From contig NZ_VLKF01000001.1 in the NCBI RefSeq assembly GCF_007994135.1, forward strand, positions 1,426,001 to 1,490,000: 64,000 bases of DNA, given 5' to 3'. The notes below the pieces were generated by a model, which was given only the letters and a program-made list of their open reading frames with translations, had not been told where the DNA came from and did no database searches. The translations under genes and the position numbers were made by a program. This DNA is from Modestobacter roseus. GTDB taxonomy: Bacteria; Actinomycetota; Actinomycetes; Mycobacteriales; Geodermatophilaceae. Shown here one piece after another: positions 27,454-39,843 of the stretch (positions are counted from its first letter, which is position 1; every line of letters starts with the position of its first letter).

Positions 27454-28248
27454 TCAGGACCGGGCGGGCGGGCGCAGGCGCCCGGGCAGGGTGGCCGTGC
27501 GCCCGTCGGCGGTCTTCGCGCTGGGCACGCCCGGGAAGCGGAACGGGACGGCGCCGACGCCGGGCTGGACGACGTACGCCGCTCCCGGCTGCCGGGCGGT
27601 CCAGGCGCCGAGCAGCGCCTGGGCCACCTCATCGGCGCTCAGCACCGGGAAGTCCACGGCCGCGAAAGCCTCCCGGAGCGGGTCGATGATCGCCGTGTCG
27701 GCGAAGCCCGGGCAGACCGCGGAGACGGTGATCCCGTCGTCCACCAGGCGGGGTGCCAGCGAGCGGACAAACGCGATCGCCCCGGCCTTGGCGATGCTGT
27801 AGCCGGGCTCGGTGGCGTGCGGCGCGAGCCCGGCGAGCGAGGCGGTGACCACGATCGACCCGCCGCCGGCACGGCGGAGCGCGGGCAGGGCCGCCTCGGC
27901 GCCGTACACGACGCCGAACAGGTCGACGTCGACGACGTGCAGCAGCTCGTCGACGTCCAGCGCCTGCTGCCCGCTGCCGGCGATGCCGGCGTTGAGGAAG
28001 GCGACGTCCAGCCGGCCGTGGTCGGCCTCCACCTGGGCGACGACGGCGGCGTTCGCCGCGCGGTCGGTGACGTCCAGCGGCAGGAAGGCAGCCCCCAGGT
28101 CGGCGGCGGTCTGCCGGGCGCGCAGGCTGTCGAGGTCGGCGAGGACGACGGTCACCCCCTGCCGGCGCAGCAGGGCGGCCAGGGCACGGCCCAGGCCGCC
28201 CGTCCCGCCGGTGATCAGGGCGACGCTGCCGGGGGTGATCGCGGTCAT
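27454..28248 (-). CDS. Short-chain dehydrogenase/reductase
   Basis: A 264-residue classical SDR. The cofactor motif is TGGTGGLGRALA (about 14-25), followed by LDVTDRA, the structural NAGIAG, the catalytic Ser in VTASLAGLAPHATEPGYSIAK and the Y-x-x-x-K pair. An Asp after the second strand (LADLDSLRAR) suggests NAD preference. The C-terminal extension (PSAKTADGRTATLPGRLRPP) resembles SDRs acting on steroids or long-chain ketones, but the substrate is unknown. It is convergent with the PP2C gene. Confidence 0.9.
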   Translation of the reverse strand: MTAITPGSVALITGGTGGLGRALAALLRRQGVTVVLADLDSLRARQTAADLGAAFLPLDVTDRAANAAVVAQVEADHGRLDVAFLNAGIAGSGQQALDVDELLHVVDVDLFGVVYGAEAALPALRRAGGGSIVVTASLAGLAPHATEPGYSIAKAGAIAFVRSLAPRLVDDGITVSAVCPGFADTAIIDPLREAFAAVDFPVLSADEVAQALLGAWTARQPGAAYVVQPGVGAVPFRFPGVPSAKTADGRTATLPGRLRPPARS

Positions 28249-28270
28249 CCCGGCATCATGCCCGGGCCGG

Positions 28271-29599
28271 TCAGGCCCCGCGCAGGAACCGGTCGAGCAC
28301 CCGGATGCCGAACTGCATCGAGTCGATCGAGATCCGCTCGTCGATGCCGTGGAACAGGGCGGCGAAGTCCAGGTCGGCGGGGAGCTTGAGCGGGGAGAAG
28401 CCGAAGCAGCGCATGCCGAGGGTCTCGAAGCTCTTGGCGTCGGTGCCGCCGCTCATGGTGAAGGGGACGGCGCGGGCGCCGGGGTCCTCGGCCTGCAGCG
28501 CCTGGACCATCAGGTCGACGCTCGGCCCGTCGAAGGTGGTCTCGACCGCCTGGTCGTAGGTGATCCACTCGCGGGTGACGCCCTCGCCGATCAGCTCGTC
28601 GAGCTGGGCCTCGAACTCGGCCTCCTGGCCGTAGAGGAAGCGGCCGTCGATGGTGGCGCTCGCGGTGCCGGGGATGACGTTGGTCTTGTAGCCGGCGTCG
28701 AGCATCGTGGGGTTGGCGGTGTTGCGCAGCGCCGCGCCGATCATGCGGCTGATGCTGCCCAGCCGGGCGAGGGCGTCGTCCGGGTCGTCCGGGTCGATCT
28801 CGATGCCGTAGGCGTCGCCGACCTCGGCGAGGAACTGCTTCATCGGTGGGGTGACCACGGTGGGCAGCCGGCTGGAGCCGATCCGGCTGACGGCCTGGGC
28901 GAGCCGGGTGACGGCGTTGTCGTCGTGCACGAAGGAGCCGTGGCCGGGGCGGCCCTGCGCGGTCAGCTTCATCCACGCCAGGCCCTTCTCGGCGGTCTGG
29001 ACCAGGTACAGGCGCAGGTCGTCGCGGACGGTGATGCTGAACCCGCCGACCTCGCTGATCGCCTCGGTGCAGCCCTCGAAGAGGTCGGCGTGGTGGTCGA
29101 CCATGTAGTGCGCGCCGTGCTTGCCGCCGGCCTCCTCGTCGGCGACGAAGGCCAGCACGATGTCGCGGTCGGGCTTCACCCCGGTGCGGGCCCAGTCGCG
29201 CACCAGGGCGAGGGTCATCGCGTCCATGTCCTTCATGTCGACCGCGCCGCGGCCCCACACGTAGCCGTCGCGCTGCTCGCCGCTGAACGGGTGCACGCTC
29301 CACTCGGCCGGGTCGGCGGGGACGACGTCGAGGTGGCCGTGCACCAGCAGCGCCGGGCGGTCGCGGTTGGTGCCCTCGATCCGGGCGACCAGGCTGGCCC
29401 GGCCCGGCTCGGACTCGTGGATGACGCTGTCGATGCCGACCTCGTCGAGCTTGCCGGCCACCCACTCGGCGGCCTTCCGCTCCCCCGCACTGGTGGCGGT
29501 GGAGCCGGTGTTCGTGGTGTCGATCCGGATGAGGTCGGACAGCAGGTCCGCGACCTCGGCCTGGGCGGTGGCGAGCGGCTGCGGCGTGGTCTCGGACAT
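28271..29599 (-). CDS. M20-family metallopeptidase
   Basis: A 442-residue cytoplasmic zinc exopeptidase/deacylase. Metal ligands are seen in LLVHGHLDVVPADPAEW (His), GRGAVDMKDMD (bridging Asp) and FVADEEAGGKHG (Glu-Glu pair); a C-terminal His lies in FHGIDERI. A dimerisation domain is inserted from about 190 to 320. The subgroup is usually annotated ArgE/DapE/ACY1-like and would cleave peptides or N-acyl amino acids. The ATG at 29599 is used (MSETTPQPLA); upstream in-frame codons are unlike the family. It is divergent from tRNA-Leu. Confidence 0.9.
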   Translation of the reverse strand: MSETTPQPLATAQAEVADLLSDLIRIDTTNTGSTATSAGERKAAEWVAGKLDEVGIDSVIHESEPGRASLVARIEGTNRDRPALLVHGHLDVVPADPAEWSVHPFSGEQRDGYVWGRGAVDMKDMDAMTLALVRDWARTGVKPDRDIVLAFVADEEAGGKHGAHYMVDHHADLFEGCTEAISEVGGFSITVRDDLRLYLVQTAEKGLAWMKLTAQGRPGHGSFVHDDNAVTRLAQAVSRIGSSRLPTVVTPPMKQFLAEVGDAYGIEIDPDDPDDALARLGSISRMIGAALRNTANPTMLDAGYKTNVIPGTASATIDGRFLYGQEAEFEAQLDELIGEGVTREWITYDQAVETTFDGPSVDLMVQALQAEDPGARAVPFTMSGGTDAKSFETLGMRCFGFSPLKLPADLDFAALFHGIDERISIDSMQFGIRVLDRFLRGA

Positions 29600-29686
29600 G
29601 CCGACGATGGTGCCACCGGGGCCTGTCCCGGGTCGCTCCCGGGCTCGGTTATGCTTGCCCACGGCGCCCGAGAGGGTGGCCCACCT

Positions 29687-29771
29687 GTCCGGGTGGCGGA
29701 ATGGCAGACGCGCTAGCTTGAGGTGCTAGTGCCCTTTGCGGGGCGTGGGGGTTCAAGTCCCCCCTCGGACA
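29687..29771 (+). tRNA. tRNA-Leu (anticodon GAG)
   Basis: A class II tRNA with a long variable arm. The acceptor strands GTCCGGG (29687-29693) and CTCGGAC (29764-29770) pair with one G-T wobble, and the discriminator is A29771. The D-arm contains GGCGGAATGGCAGACGC. The anticodon stem CTAGC/GCTAG encloses the loop TTGAGGT with anticodon GAG at 29720-29722. The T-loop is GGGGGTTCAAGTCCCCC. CCA is not encoded. The DNA immediately downstream is degraded, a common sign of an integration site. Confidence 0.97.
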
Positions 29772-29819
29772 CCCATCCCGGGGCAATCGCCCCGGTCAGT
29801 ACGACGGATCATGCGCTGC

Positions 29820-31009
29820 GTTCACTCAGCGTGCCCGTCCAGGGCAGCACGGGCCTGGCAGTCACTCCCCTACCGGCTTCACGCGATCCGCTCCCGGCTC
29901 GGCCGTGCACGTCGAGACGCCTCCGACGGAGGTGGCCGGCACGCAACAGGCTGCCGTACCAGCATCTACCGGGGTCGGTCAGGATCCACGCGGGACCGCG
30001 CCGGAACGGATCACCGTGGCGCTGACCGTTCCCCCGGGACGTCGCATGGTCGTCGAGGTGCTGCCTACCGCAACCACAGGTGACGTGGGCCGGACCGACA
30101 CCTCGACGCTCGATGAGCCAGCCAGCGGCACGGACGCGAGCGGTTGCGCCTGCTCTCTCCGCCCGCCGCGCACCTGCCGGGCGCGGCGAGCGGGCTGGTC
30201 GCCGGGGCAGGTACGGCGAGGAAAGCCGTTGCCCGCCCGGAGTCGCCCGATGAGTCCCCGGAGGCCGGCGCGGTCGCCCGGGCCGCCGGAGGCGACGCTG
30301 GCGCCGGCAGCCGCACGGCTGGTGTACCTGACTGGGGGCGGTCCAGGGTTGAGTCGATGTCAGCGGCGGAGGCACTCCGAGCCGCCTCCGCGGGCATGCC
30401 GCCGCCTGTCGACCTGGTGGTGCAGCCGGTCGTGGACGCGACGTCACCCGCCGTGGCTCCGCGGGGAGAGGTGGGTCTGCGCGCCGGATTCGGGGCAGGT
30501 GCGGGGCGGGTGACCGTTCTGACGACGTTCCGGTCGGCCAGCGCACCGGTGGCAGAGGGTCTGGGCACCGCAGCGCTGCAGCTGACGCGTCCTCGCGGCT
30601 GCGACAGCCCACCGTCGCGGTACTCGCCGGTGACGACGTGGAGATGCGTGCCCCTGGGATGCCGCGGCAGCCGTTCACCGCGTCCACCGAGCAAGCGACA
30701 GCGGGTGCTCCGCCTGCTCTCCCCTGCCTGGACGGGTTGGCTCCCGGCCAGACACATCTCTTCGACGTCCATGTCGAGTCGCACGAGGAGGTCCGGACCG
30801 GCAAGCAACGCGTCGGCGTGATGGTGACCGGTGGGCGCGGCGTCCCTGGGGACGGAGCCGGGCCCGCCACCGATGAACTCCCACCGTTCACGGTCATCAG
30901 CACGGCGGACGTGGAGCTCAGCGTCTTCGGTCTGGAGGCGTTGTCCCGACTGGGGTTCGGCCACGGGGAGTCGGGCGAGCAGGTCGACCACCCGCTCAGG
31001 TACGGCGGC
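29820..31009 (+). pseudogene. Decayed plus-strand coding region, family not recognised
   Basis: No intact gene fits this 1.2-kb stretch, but plus-strand frames look coding in turn. About 29900-30140 reads ERITVALTVPPGRRMVVEVL in one frame. About 30140-30580 continues in the frame one base lower (PPPVDLVVQPVVDATSP; GRVTVLTTF). About 30580-31009 shifts again by one base (PTVAVLAGDDVEM; LFDVHVESHEEV; TVISTADVELSVFGLEA). Codons in these segments favour G at position 1 and G/C at position 3. Two or three single-base losses would explain it. The last frame runs without a stop into the opposite-strand glucuronidase, so the 3' end may have been removed. A long minus-strand open frame here looks like a composition artefact. 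Confidence 0.4.
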
Positions 31010-33815
<2,806 letters not shown>

Positions 33816-33819
<4 letters not shown>

Positions 33820-35591
33820 CGGGAGACCCGCGCGGACGGCGTGGCAGTGAGCAGCGGTGTCATGGGTGTCTTGCCCTCCAGCGTCGAGTCCAGGAGCTCG
33901 CGGGTGTAGTCATGGGCCGGCTCCCGCAGGATGGTGCGCACAGGCCCCTCCTCGACCAGTCGGCCGTTGCGCATGACCACGACCCGGTCGCAGATGTCGG
34001 CCACGACGCCGAAGTTGTGCGTGACGAGGACGATCCCCAGCTGCAGCCGGTGCTGGAGGTCCCGCAGCACGTCCAGCACCTCCGCCTGCACCGTGACGTC
34101 GAGTGCGGTCGTCGGCTCGTCCGCGATGACGAGGTCGGGCTCGCAGCTGATGGCACCGGCGATCAGCACGCGCTGTGCCATACCTCCGGACAGGTGGTGG
34201 GGATGGGTCTTGAACGTGCGCGCGGGGTCCGGGATGCCCACGCTGGCGAGCAGGTCGAGAGCGCGTCGGCGGGCCTCGTCCTTGGAGATGCCGAGCAGCT
34301 TCACCATGGGCCGGGTGAGCTGGTGGCCCACGGTGAAAGCCGGGTCCAGGTTGCTCATGGGCTCCTGCGGGATGTACCCGATACGCCGCCCCCGAAGGTC
34401 ACGCAGGCGGGACTGCTCGACCGTCTCGTCGCCCGGTGCCACGGTGTGGGAACCGTCGAACTGGATGGTCCCGCCCGTGATGACTGCGTTGTCCGGCAGC
34501 AGGCCGAGGACGGCGAAGGCCGTCTGGGTCTTACCGGACCCCGACTCCCCCACGAGCCCGAGCACCTCGCCGCGGTCCACGTGCAGGGTGACGTCGTCCA
34601 CGACCTTCTTGATCGAGCCGTCGGACTGGGGGTAGCCGAGTCCCAGACCGGTCACCTTGAGCAGGTGGTGCTCGGTGCCCAGCTCCACCGGCACCGGCTC
34701 CTGCGTGCGTCGACGGCGCACCGTCGTCCGCGCCTCCCCGTCACGGCGCCGTCGCTGGGCCGTCACCTTCTCCGCGTCCTCCAGGGAGTCGCGGAGCGCG
34801 TTGCCCAGCAGCACGAGGGAGACGACGGTGATGGCGATGGCCAGTGCGGGCCAGAGGAGGTTGAGGGAGTTCTGGTACACGCTCCGGAAGCCGTCGCTGA
34901 GCATCGACCCCCAGCTCGGGACGGTGGGATCGCCGAGACCGAGGAAGTCGAGTCCGGACTGGACCGCGATCGCCACTGCGCAGATCAGCGCCGTCTGGAT
35001 GATGACCGGAGCCCGGACGACGGAGAGGATGTGCCGGGCGATGATGCGGCCGTCACCGAGGCCGGACACCTGGGCGGCGTCGACGTAGAGCTCGTTGCGC
35101 ACCGACTGGACCGCCGTGCGGGTGAGCCGGTAGTAGCTGGGGCTGATCAGGACGCCGAAGGCGACCATGGCGAGCCAGACGGACGGACCCACCGCAGCGC
35201 GCAGGCCCAGCAGCATGACGATGCCCGGCAGGGCCATGACCATGTTGCTGACCCAGTTGGCTGCGGCGTCGAACCGCCCTCCGTAGTAGCCGGCGACCAG
35301 GCCCGCGGGCAGACCGAGGGAGATGGCCACTGCGGCGCACAGCACGGCCGAGAGCAGCGTGGTCCGGGCGCCGTACAGGAGCCGGCTCAGGACGTCCCGG
35401 CCACCGCTGTCCGTACCGAGCAGGTTGCTCCCGTCCGGTGAGGCGAGGACCTTGCTGATGGTGGAGAAGTTGGGGTCGAACGGCGCCAGCACGGGCGCGA
35501 GCACGCCGGCCAGTGCGATGGTGATCAGCACGCCCAGCGCCACCACGCCCAGCGGGTTCCTCAGCAGCTTGCGGAACAGCGAAGCGCGCAC
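33816..35591 (-). CDS. Fused ABC permease-ATPase (DppC-DppD type), N-terminus at a recombination junction
   Basis: A 591-residue fusion. Residues 1-275 are a DppC-type permease with about six helices and the EAA loop (AAQVSGLGDGRIIARHILSVV). After an Arg-rich linker, residues about 310-591 are an ATPase: Walker A GLVGESGSGKTQTA, Q-loop YIPQEPMSNLDPAF, signature LSGGMAQRVL, Walker B LVIADEPTTALD. This fusion is known in actinobacteria. The start is a GTG without a Shine-Dalgarno, lying inside the truncated larB frame, and the usual hydrophilic N-terminal leader is missing. No binding protein or DppB permease is nearby, so the importer is incomplete here. Confidence 0.88.
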
Positions 35592-36088
35592 GACCGTGCC
35601 GCGCCGACGACGCTGGGCAGCGCGCCCTCCATCCCGGCCACCACCACGACCACGTCGGCTTCGTCGAGGACCGGCCGGGTGGCCAGGACGCGGTGCAGCC
35701 CGGCCACCCCGACGTCGGTCACGCGGACGACCCCCGCACCGTGCACCCGCAAGGTCATCGCCGCCTCGGTCGCCACCGGCTCGTCAGAGGTCCCGGCGCT
35801 GACCACCGCCACGCGCCCGGCCGGGGCTGGCAGCGGACCGACCGCGACGGTGCTGCGCTCCACCAGCAGGTCCGGCCACCGGTCCGCGAGGGCGGACACG
35901 GTGTCCGTGGTGGCCCGGGTGACCAGCGCCGGCCGCTCGGGCGCCGCCCCGCGCAGCGTCGCCACGATGGCGACCACCTCGTCGGCGGTCTTGCCGGCGG
36001 CGTAGACGACCTCCGGGTCACCGGTGCGAGCGAGCCGGTCGGTGTCGACCCGGGCGAAGCCGAGGTCGACGTACCCGGGGTCGCTCAT
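35561..36088 (-). pseudogene. larB: larB, truncated nickel-pincer cofactor carboxylase
   Basis: LarB carboxylates and hydrolyses nicotinate adenine dinucleotide in synthesis of the nickel-pincer nucleotide. The AIR-carboxylase-like domain is recognisable: VVYAAGKTADEVV at 29-41, VVSAGTSDEPVATEAA, VRVTDVGVAGLHR and VVVVAGMEGALPSVVG ending at residue 162. Normal LarB continues for about 80 more residues. Here the next 13 codons (AARSCALRCSASC) are the ABC permease's opening bases read in another frame, then a stop. The ATG overlaps the larE stop (ATGA), as in intact lar operons. The protein is very probably non-functional, and larC is missing. Confidence 0.85.
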
Positions 36089-36894
36089 CGGACCACCGGC
36101 GTCAGCGTGAAGGCACGACCGGGCCGGTATGCCTGCTCGTCGAGCGCCGCGGCCCGGATTGCGGGGTCGACGGCACGCATCGCGGCGAGGACGTCGGCGA
36201 CGACGGCCGGCGTCACGGACTCCCGGTCGCCGTCGCGAACCTCGATGCTCACCTCGTCCTCGCGCAGCCGGCACCGCACGACGGCCGCGCCGGTGTGCGC
36301 AACCAGCAGCGCCTCGCCGATCTCGACCGCGTGCAGCCGGGCCGGGGTGACCGGGGTGCCGGTGTAGAGCCGGCTGGCCAGGCACGGCGAGGCAGGCAGG
36401 TCGGCGACGTCCAGGTCCAGCTCACGAGCCAGTGCCCGGACGTCGACCTTGCGGGCACCGATCTCGACGTAGGGGTGCCGGACCCCGGCCTCCGCCGCGG
36501 CCCGAAGACCCGGCCGGTACTCCCCCAGGTCGTCCACGTTGGCACCGCTGAGCAGCGTGTGCGTCCCCCCGACGGCCCCGACCACGTCGTGCATGGCCTC
36601 GTAGAGATGGGACTTGCACACGTAGCAGCGGTCCCGCGGGTTGGCGAGGTACCGCTCGTCCTCGAACTCGCGCGAACGGACCGTCCGCAGGTCCCAGCGC
36701 TGCTCCGCAGCCATCCGGAGCACCCGGGCGGTTGCCGCCGCGGGAACGGCCGGGGTGATGCTGTGCACGACGAGCGTCGTGGCGGGTGACGCGCGGTGCG
36801 CGAGCGCTGCGAGGGTGAGGCTGTCGACGCCGCCGCTGCAGGCGATCGCCCGGGCAGGTGCACGGGCGAGCCAGTCGAGCAGATGCGACCTCAT
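36085..36894 (-). CDS. larE: ATP-dependent sacrificial sulfur transferase LarE
   Basis: A 269-residue PP-loop ATP pyrophosphatase that donates sulfur to the nickel-pincer cofactor precursor. The PP-loop SGGVDSLTLAALAH is at about residues 20-33, RDRCYVCKSHLYEAM carries two of the expected Cys region, GANVDDLGEYRPGLRAA is the conserved second motif, and DLPASPCLASRLYTGTPVT contains the sacrificial-type cysteine. The ATG has GGGAGG seven bases upstream. It appears intact, but its partner larB is broken and larC is absent, so the pathway cannot run from this locus. Confidence 0.9.
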   Translation of the reverse strand: MRSHLLDWLARAPARAIACSGGVDSLTLAALAHRASPATTLVVHSITPAVPAAATARVLRMAAEQRWDLRTVRSREFEDERYLANPRDRCYVCKSHLYEAMHDVVGAVGGTHTLLSGANVDDLGEYRPGLRAAAEAGVRHPYVEIGARKVDVRALARELDLDVADLPASPCLASRLYTGTPVTPARLHAVEIGEALLVAHTGAAVVRCRLREDEVSIEVRDGDRESVTPAVVADVLAAMRAVDPAIRAAALDEQAYRPGRAFTLTPVVR

Positions 36895-37502
36895 CTCGGT
36901 GCCTCCCCCGGCCCGCCGACGCTGGTGGCCATGCCCCGCATCCCATCTCGGGAACGGTGGACGGGCAATCGATTGCCGGATGTTGCCGAGGCCGCACCGG
37001 CCGTCGTGGGTCTGCGTCGAACGGGTGGGCGGGCGGGTGCGTGACACCGATCGCGGCCTTCTCGAGTACGTGGCCGACGGTGAGGCGTCCGGAGTGGCCG
37101 CGCAGCGCAGCCAGCGCCCCGCAGGCCGCTACCGGGAACCTGGCGGCTCGGCATGAGATCGCACGCACTGGTCGGTTCTGACCGTCCACCCACGTCCAGC
37201 TGGAGCAGTTCCCGCAGCCATGGCTGCGGGAACTGCGGAAGGCACGATGCGCACCACCGGAGTCCACCCAGGAGCCGCGCGACGAGCCGCCGCAGCCAGG
37301 GCCCGGTTGACCACGCCGCCCTTCCGGGCGACGACCCGGTTCGGCACGCCGTCGGGCCACTCCACGAGCCGCCGCCGCATGGCATCCCTGGCCCAGGAGG
37401 CCGACACGGCTGTCGGCTGCCTCTGATCACAACGGTGGTGCCTGCGCGGCTGACCGCCCCCGCCCGTTGCCGCCACTCGGGGAACGACGTGCCGCAGTCG
37501 GC
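36895..37502. other. Gene-free stretch between larE and pirin
   Basis: I find no supportable gene in these 608 bases. A minus-strand frame over about 37250-37440 looks mildly coding (AMRRRLVEWPDGVPNRVVAR) but has no start, partner or recognisable family, so it may be debris. The notable element is the perfect palindrome at 37205-37236. The larE promoter must lie at the left end. Confidence 0.5.
37205..37236. repeat. Perfect 32-bp palindrome
   Basis: The left half is GCAGTTCCCGCAGCCA and the right half is its exact reverse complement, with no spacer and no mismatch. The centre is an NcoI-type CCATGG. Zero-loop symmetry suits a dimeric protein site or an inversion/recombination scar better than a classical terminator. 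Confidence 0.85.
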
Positions 37503-38447
37503 TCACCCCCAGGCGCTGGGGTCCGCCGGGCCGGGCGGCGACATCCGGGCCTTCAGCCGGACGGTGGGCAACGGTGGCGCCGGCAACCGCTGCACCTCCC
37601 CGCGGTAGCCCTCGACCTGGCCGAAGCGGTCCGAACCGGCCTCCCACTCGTCGCGGTAGGCGGCGATCTCCTCGTGGCTGCGACCGATGAAGTTCCACCA
37701 CATCACCACCGGCTCGCCGAACGGCTCCCCGCCCAGCAGCATGACGCGGGCCGGCCGGTCACCGGGGTTGGTCAGGTGCAGCCGTGCCACGCCGGGCGCC
37801 ACGTAGCCCAGCTCCGCGGGGGCCAGCTCGGTGCCCTGCACCACGACCGGCTCCTGGTCCACGAGCACACCGTGCTCGAAACCCGGGTCGACGTCGAGCG
37901 CCAGCTCCCTGCCCGGCTCGAGCACCAGCTCAGCGCCGAGCAGCGGGCTGTGCGTGGGCACCGGCGAGGTGTGCCCGGCGAGCGTGCCGACCAGCACCCG
38001 GGCGGTGGCGCCGCCCAGCGGCAACGGCTCGGGGACGTGGTGCACGAACGACCGCGGCAGGTGCCGCGCCGACTCCGGCAGAGCCGTCCACAGCTGGACA
38101 CCGTGCAGCGTGTCGCACTCGGTGGTGGACACCTCCGAGTGGGCGACCCCGGACCCGCCGGTCATCAGGTTCAGCTCACCGGGTCGGACGACGGCGTGGG
38201 CCCCGGTGGTGTCCCGGTGCTCGATCGCGCCGCTGAACAGCCAGCTCACCGTCTGCAGCCCGGTGTGCGGGTGCGGCGGCACGTCCATGCCACCGGTGCG
38301 GGACACGTCGTCGGGTCCGTAGTGGTCGGCGAAGCACCAGGCGCCGATCAGCGACCGCGCCCGCTGCGGGAGGGTGCGGCGCACCGTCATCGCGCGCGGG
38401 CCGCCGAGCGGCACCTCCCGGCTGGTGATCACCTCGACGTCGCCCAC
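37503..38447 (-). CDS. Pirin-family cupin protein
   Basis: A 314-residue bicupin. The first cupin holds the metal ligands PPHPHTGLQT and the downstream LMTGGSGVAHSE. The pirin signature GPRAMTVRRTLPQRARSLIGAW is near the N-terminus, and the C-terminal pirin_C domain ends in FGEPVVMWWNFIGRSHEEI. Pirins act as quercetinases or as iron-dependent regulatory cofactors; which applies is unknown. The start is one of two adjacent GTGs (38447 or 38450); 38447 gives VGDVEVITSREVPL, matching homologues. Confidence 0.9.
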   Translation of the reverse strand: MGDVEVITSREVPLGGPRAMTVRRTLPQRARSLIGAWCFADHYGPDDVSRTGGMDVPPHPHTGLQTVSWLFSGAIEHRDTTGAHAVVRPGELNLMTGGSGVAHSEVSTTECDTLHGVQLWTALPESARHLPRSFVHHVPEPLPLGGATARVLVGTLAGHTSPVPTHSPLLGAELVLEPGRELALDVDPGFEHGVLVDQEPVVVQGTELAPAELGYVAPGVARLHLTNPGDRPARVMLLGGEPFGEPVVMWWNFIGRSHEEIAAYRDEWEAGSDRFGQVEGYRGEVQRLPAPPLPTVRLKARMSPPGPADPSAWG

Positions 38448-38552
38448 CACACGAGCCTGGCACACGGGCCCGCGCCCCGGGAGCACGGCGCCGCGGGCCC
38501 GGCGTCCAGCGATCGAGTGAGCGACGACCCGGCCGGGCGACGAGTGCCCGGG

Positions 38553-38861
38553 TCAGCCGAGCACGCGACGGGCCGTCACGAGCGGCTGCCGCACGCACCA
38601 CCGGGCGAGCCGGAGGCCGATGTGCCAGAGGTCGGGCCACTCCGGCGGCCGGGTGGCCCCCGCCGGGGACGGCCGGGGCGCCGGCTCGACGACCTCGTCC
38701 GGCCCGGACACCAGGATGTCGACCGCGGACCGCTGCCGCGGGGCCCGCAACGAGGCGAAGGACGGGATCGACGGCGCGGACGGCGACTCCTGGTCGTCGG
38801 CAACGATCGACGGGCCGCGGCCGACCGACCCCGGTCCCGTTCCTCCCGCGTCCTGTGCCAT
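38553..38861 (-). CDS. Hypothetical protein
   Basis: A 102-residue open frame of unknown function. The N-terminal two thirds are polar and low-complexity ([34 protein letters not shown]). The C-terminal 30 residues form a conserved-looking amphipathic helix ([20 protein letters not shown]). There is no clear Shine-Dalgarno. The tryptophan-rich tail argues for a real protein, but no family was recognised. Confidence 0.5.
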   Translation of the reverse strand: MAQDAGGTGPGSVGRGPSIVADDQESPSAPSIPSFASLRAPRQRSAVDILVSGPDEVVEPAPRPSPAGATRPPEWPDLWHIGLRLARWCVRQPLVTARRVLG

Positions 38862-39066
38862 GCCCCGCGACGCTAGTCGCCCGGGAACGCCCCGGCCTCC
38901 CGGGTGTCCTGGCCCGGGCGGCCGGAACACCGGGAGCGTCGAGCGGTTGAGAGAAGGTGAACGCTCAACTGCACGCCGTCCGGGAGGGCTCGTCCATGAC
39001 CACGCACACCGACCGGGGCGCACACCGCCGTCCCGACTCCCCCGTCGCCACGCGGGAGGTGGGGGC

Positions 39067-39738
39067 ATGACCACGCTGGGCATCCTCGGCGCCGGCAAGG
39101 TGGGCACCGTGCTGGCCCGACTGGCGGTGGCGGCCGGGTACGACGTCCGCATCGCCGGGTCGGGTGATCCGGCGAAGATCGCCCTGACCGTCGAGGTGCT
39201 CGTGCCGGGCGCGACCGCCACGACAGCGGCTGCTGCCGCTCGTGAGAGCGATGTCGTCGTCCTCGCCCTGCCGCTGGGCAAGCACCGCGCGCTGCCCGTC
39301 GACGCCCTGGCCGGGAAGCTGGTCATCGACGCGATGAACTACTGGTGGGAGGTCGACGGGGTCCGCGACGACCTGACCGATCCACGCACCTCGACCAGTG
39401 AGGTGGTGCAGGCGTTCCTGCCGAGCGCCCGGGTGGTGAAGGCGTTCAACCACATGGGCTACCACGACCTCGAGGGCGGCGCCCTCCCCGCCGGGACGCC
39501 CGGCCGGAAGGCGATCGCCATCGCCGGGGACGACGCGGCCGACCTCGACGTGGTCACCCGGATCGTCTCCGACCTGGGTTTCGACCCGGTCGTCGCCGGA
39601 CCGCTCGCGCAGGGCGTTCGCCTGGAACCGGGCACCGAGCCCTTCGGCGCCGACGTCGACGCCGAGCAGCTGCGCGCCATGATCGACCGCTTCGCCAACT
39701 CCGACCGCGGCCGGGAGGTCATCGCCGCCCGGCGGTGA
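39067..39738 (+). CDS. NADPH-dependent F420 reductase-like protein
   Basis: A 223-residue Rossmann oxidoreductase of the F420-dependent NADP oxidoreductase family. The dinucleotide motif is [17 protein letters not shown] (about 4-20), followed by [48 protein letters not shown] and IAGDDAADL. Members transfer hydride between NADPH and F420 or act on related substrates; some have lost F420 binding. The ATG is preceded by GGGAGG. A remnant epimerase follows. The gene stands alone on the plus strand. Confidence 0.88.
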   Translation: MTTLGILGAGKVGTVLARLAVAAGYDVRIAGSGDPAKIALTVEVLVPGATATTAAAAARESDVVVLALPLGKHRALPVDALAGKLVIDAMNYWWEVDGVRDDLTDPRTSTSEVVQAFLPSARVVKAFNHMGYHDLEGGALPAGTPGRKAIAIAGDDAADLDVVTRIVSDLGFDPVVAGPLAQGVRLEPGTEPFGADVDAEQLRAMIDRFANSDRGREVIAARR

Positions 39739-39843
39739 CGGTCCTCTCCGAGCCGGTCAGGGCGAAGGGGGCCCAGTCCACGGGCCGTCGGAGAGCCGGC
39801 GCAGCATGTCGACGAAGGCCGGCCACTGGTCCCTGGGCGCGGC

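Noticed and set aside
38945-38975. GTTGAG...CTCAAC inverted repeat upstream of the F420 reductase-like gene
   Set aside because: Only 6-bp arms with a long spacer and about 90 bases from the start; too weak to call an operator.
38620-39066. N-terminal extension of the F420 reductase-like protein
   Set aside because: The frame is open, but the ATG at 39067 has a Shine-Dalgarno and begins exactly at the Rossmann strand.
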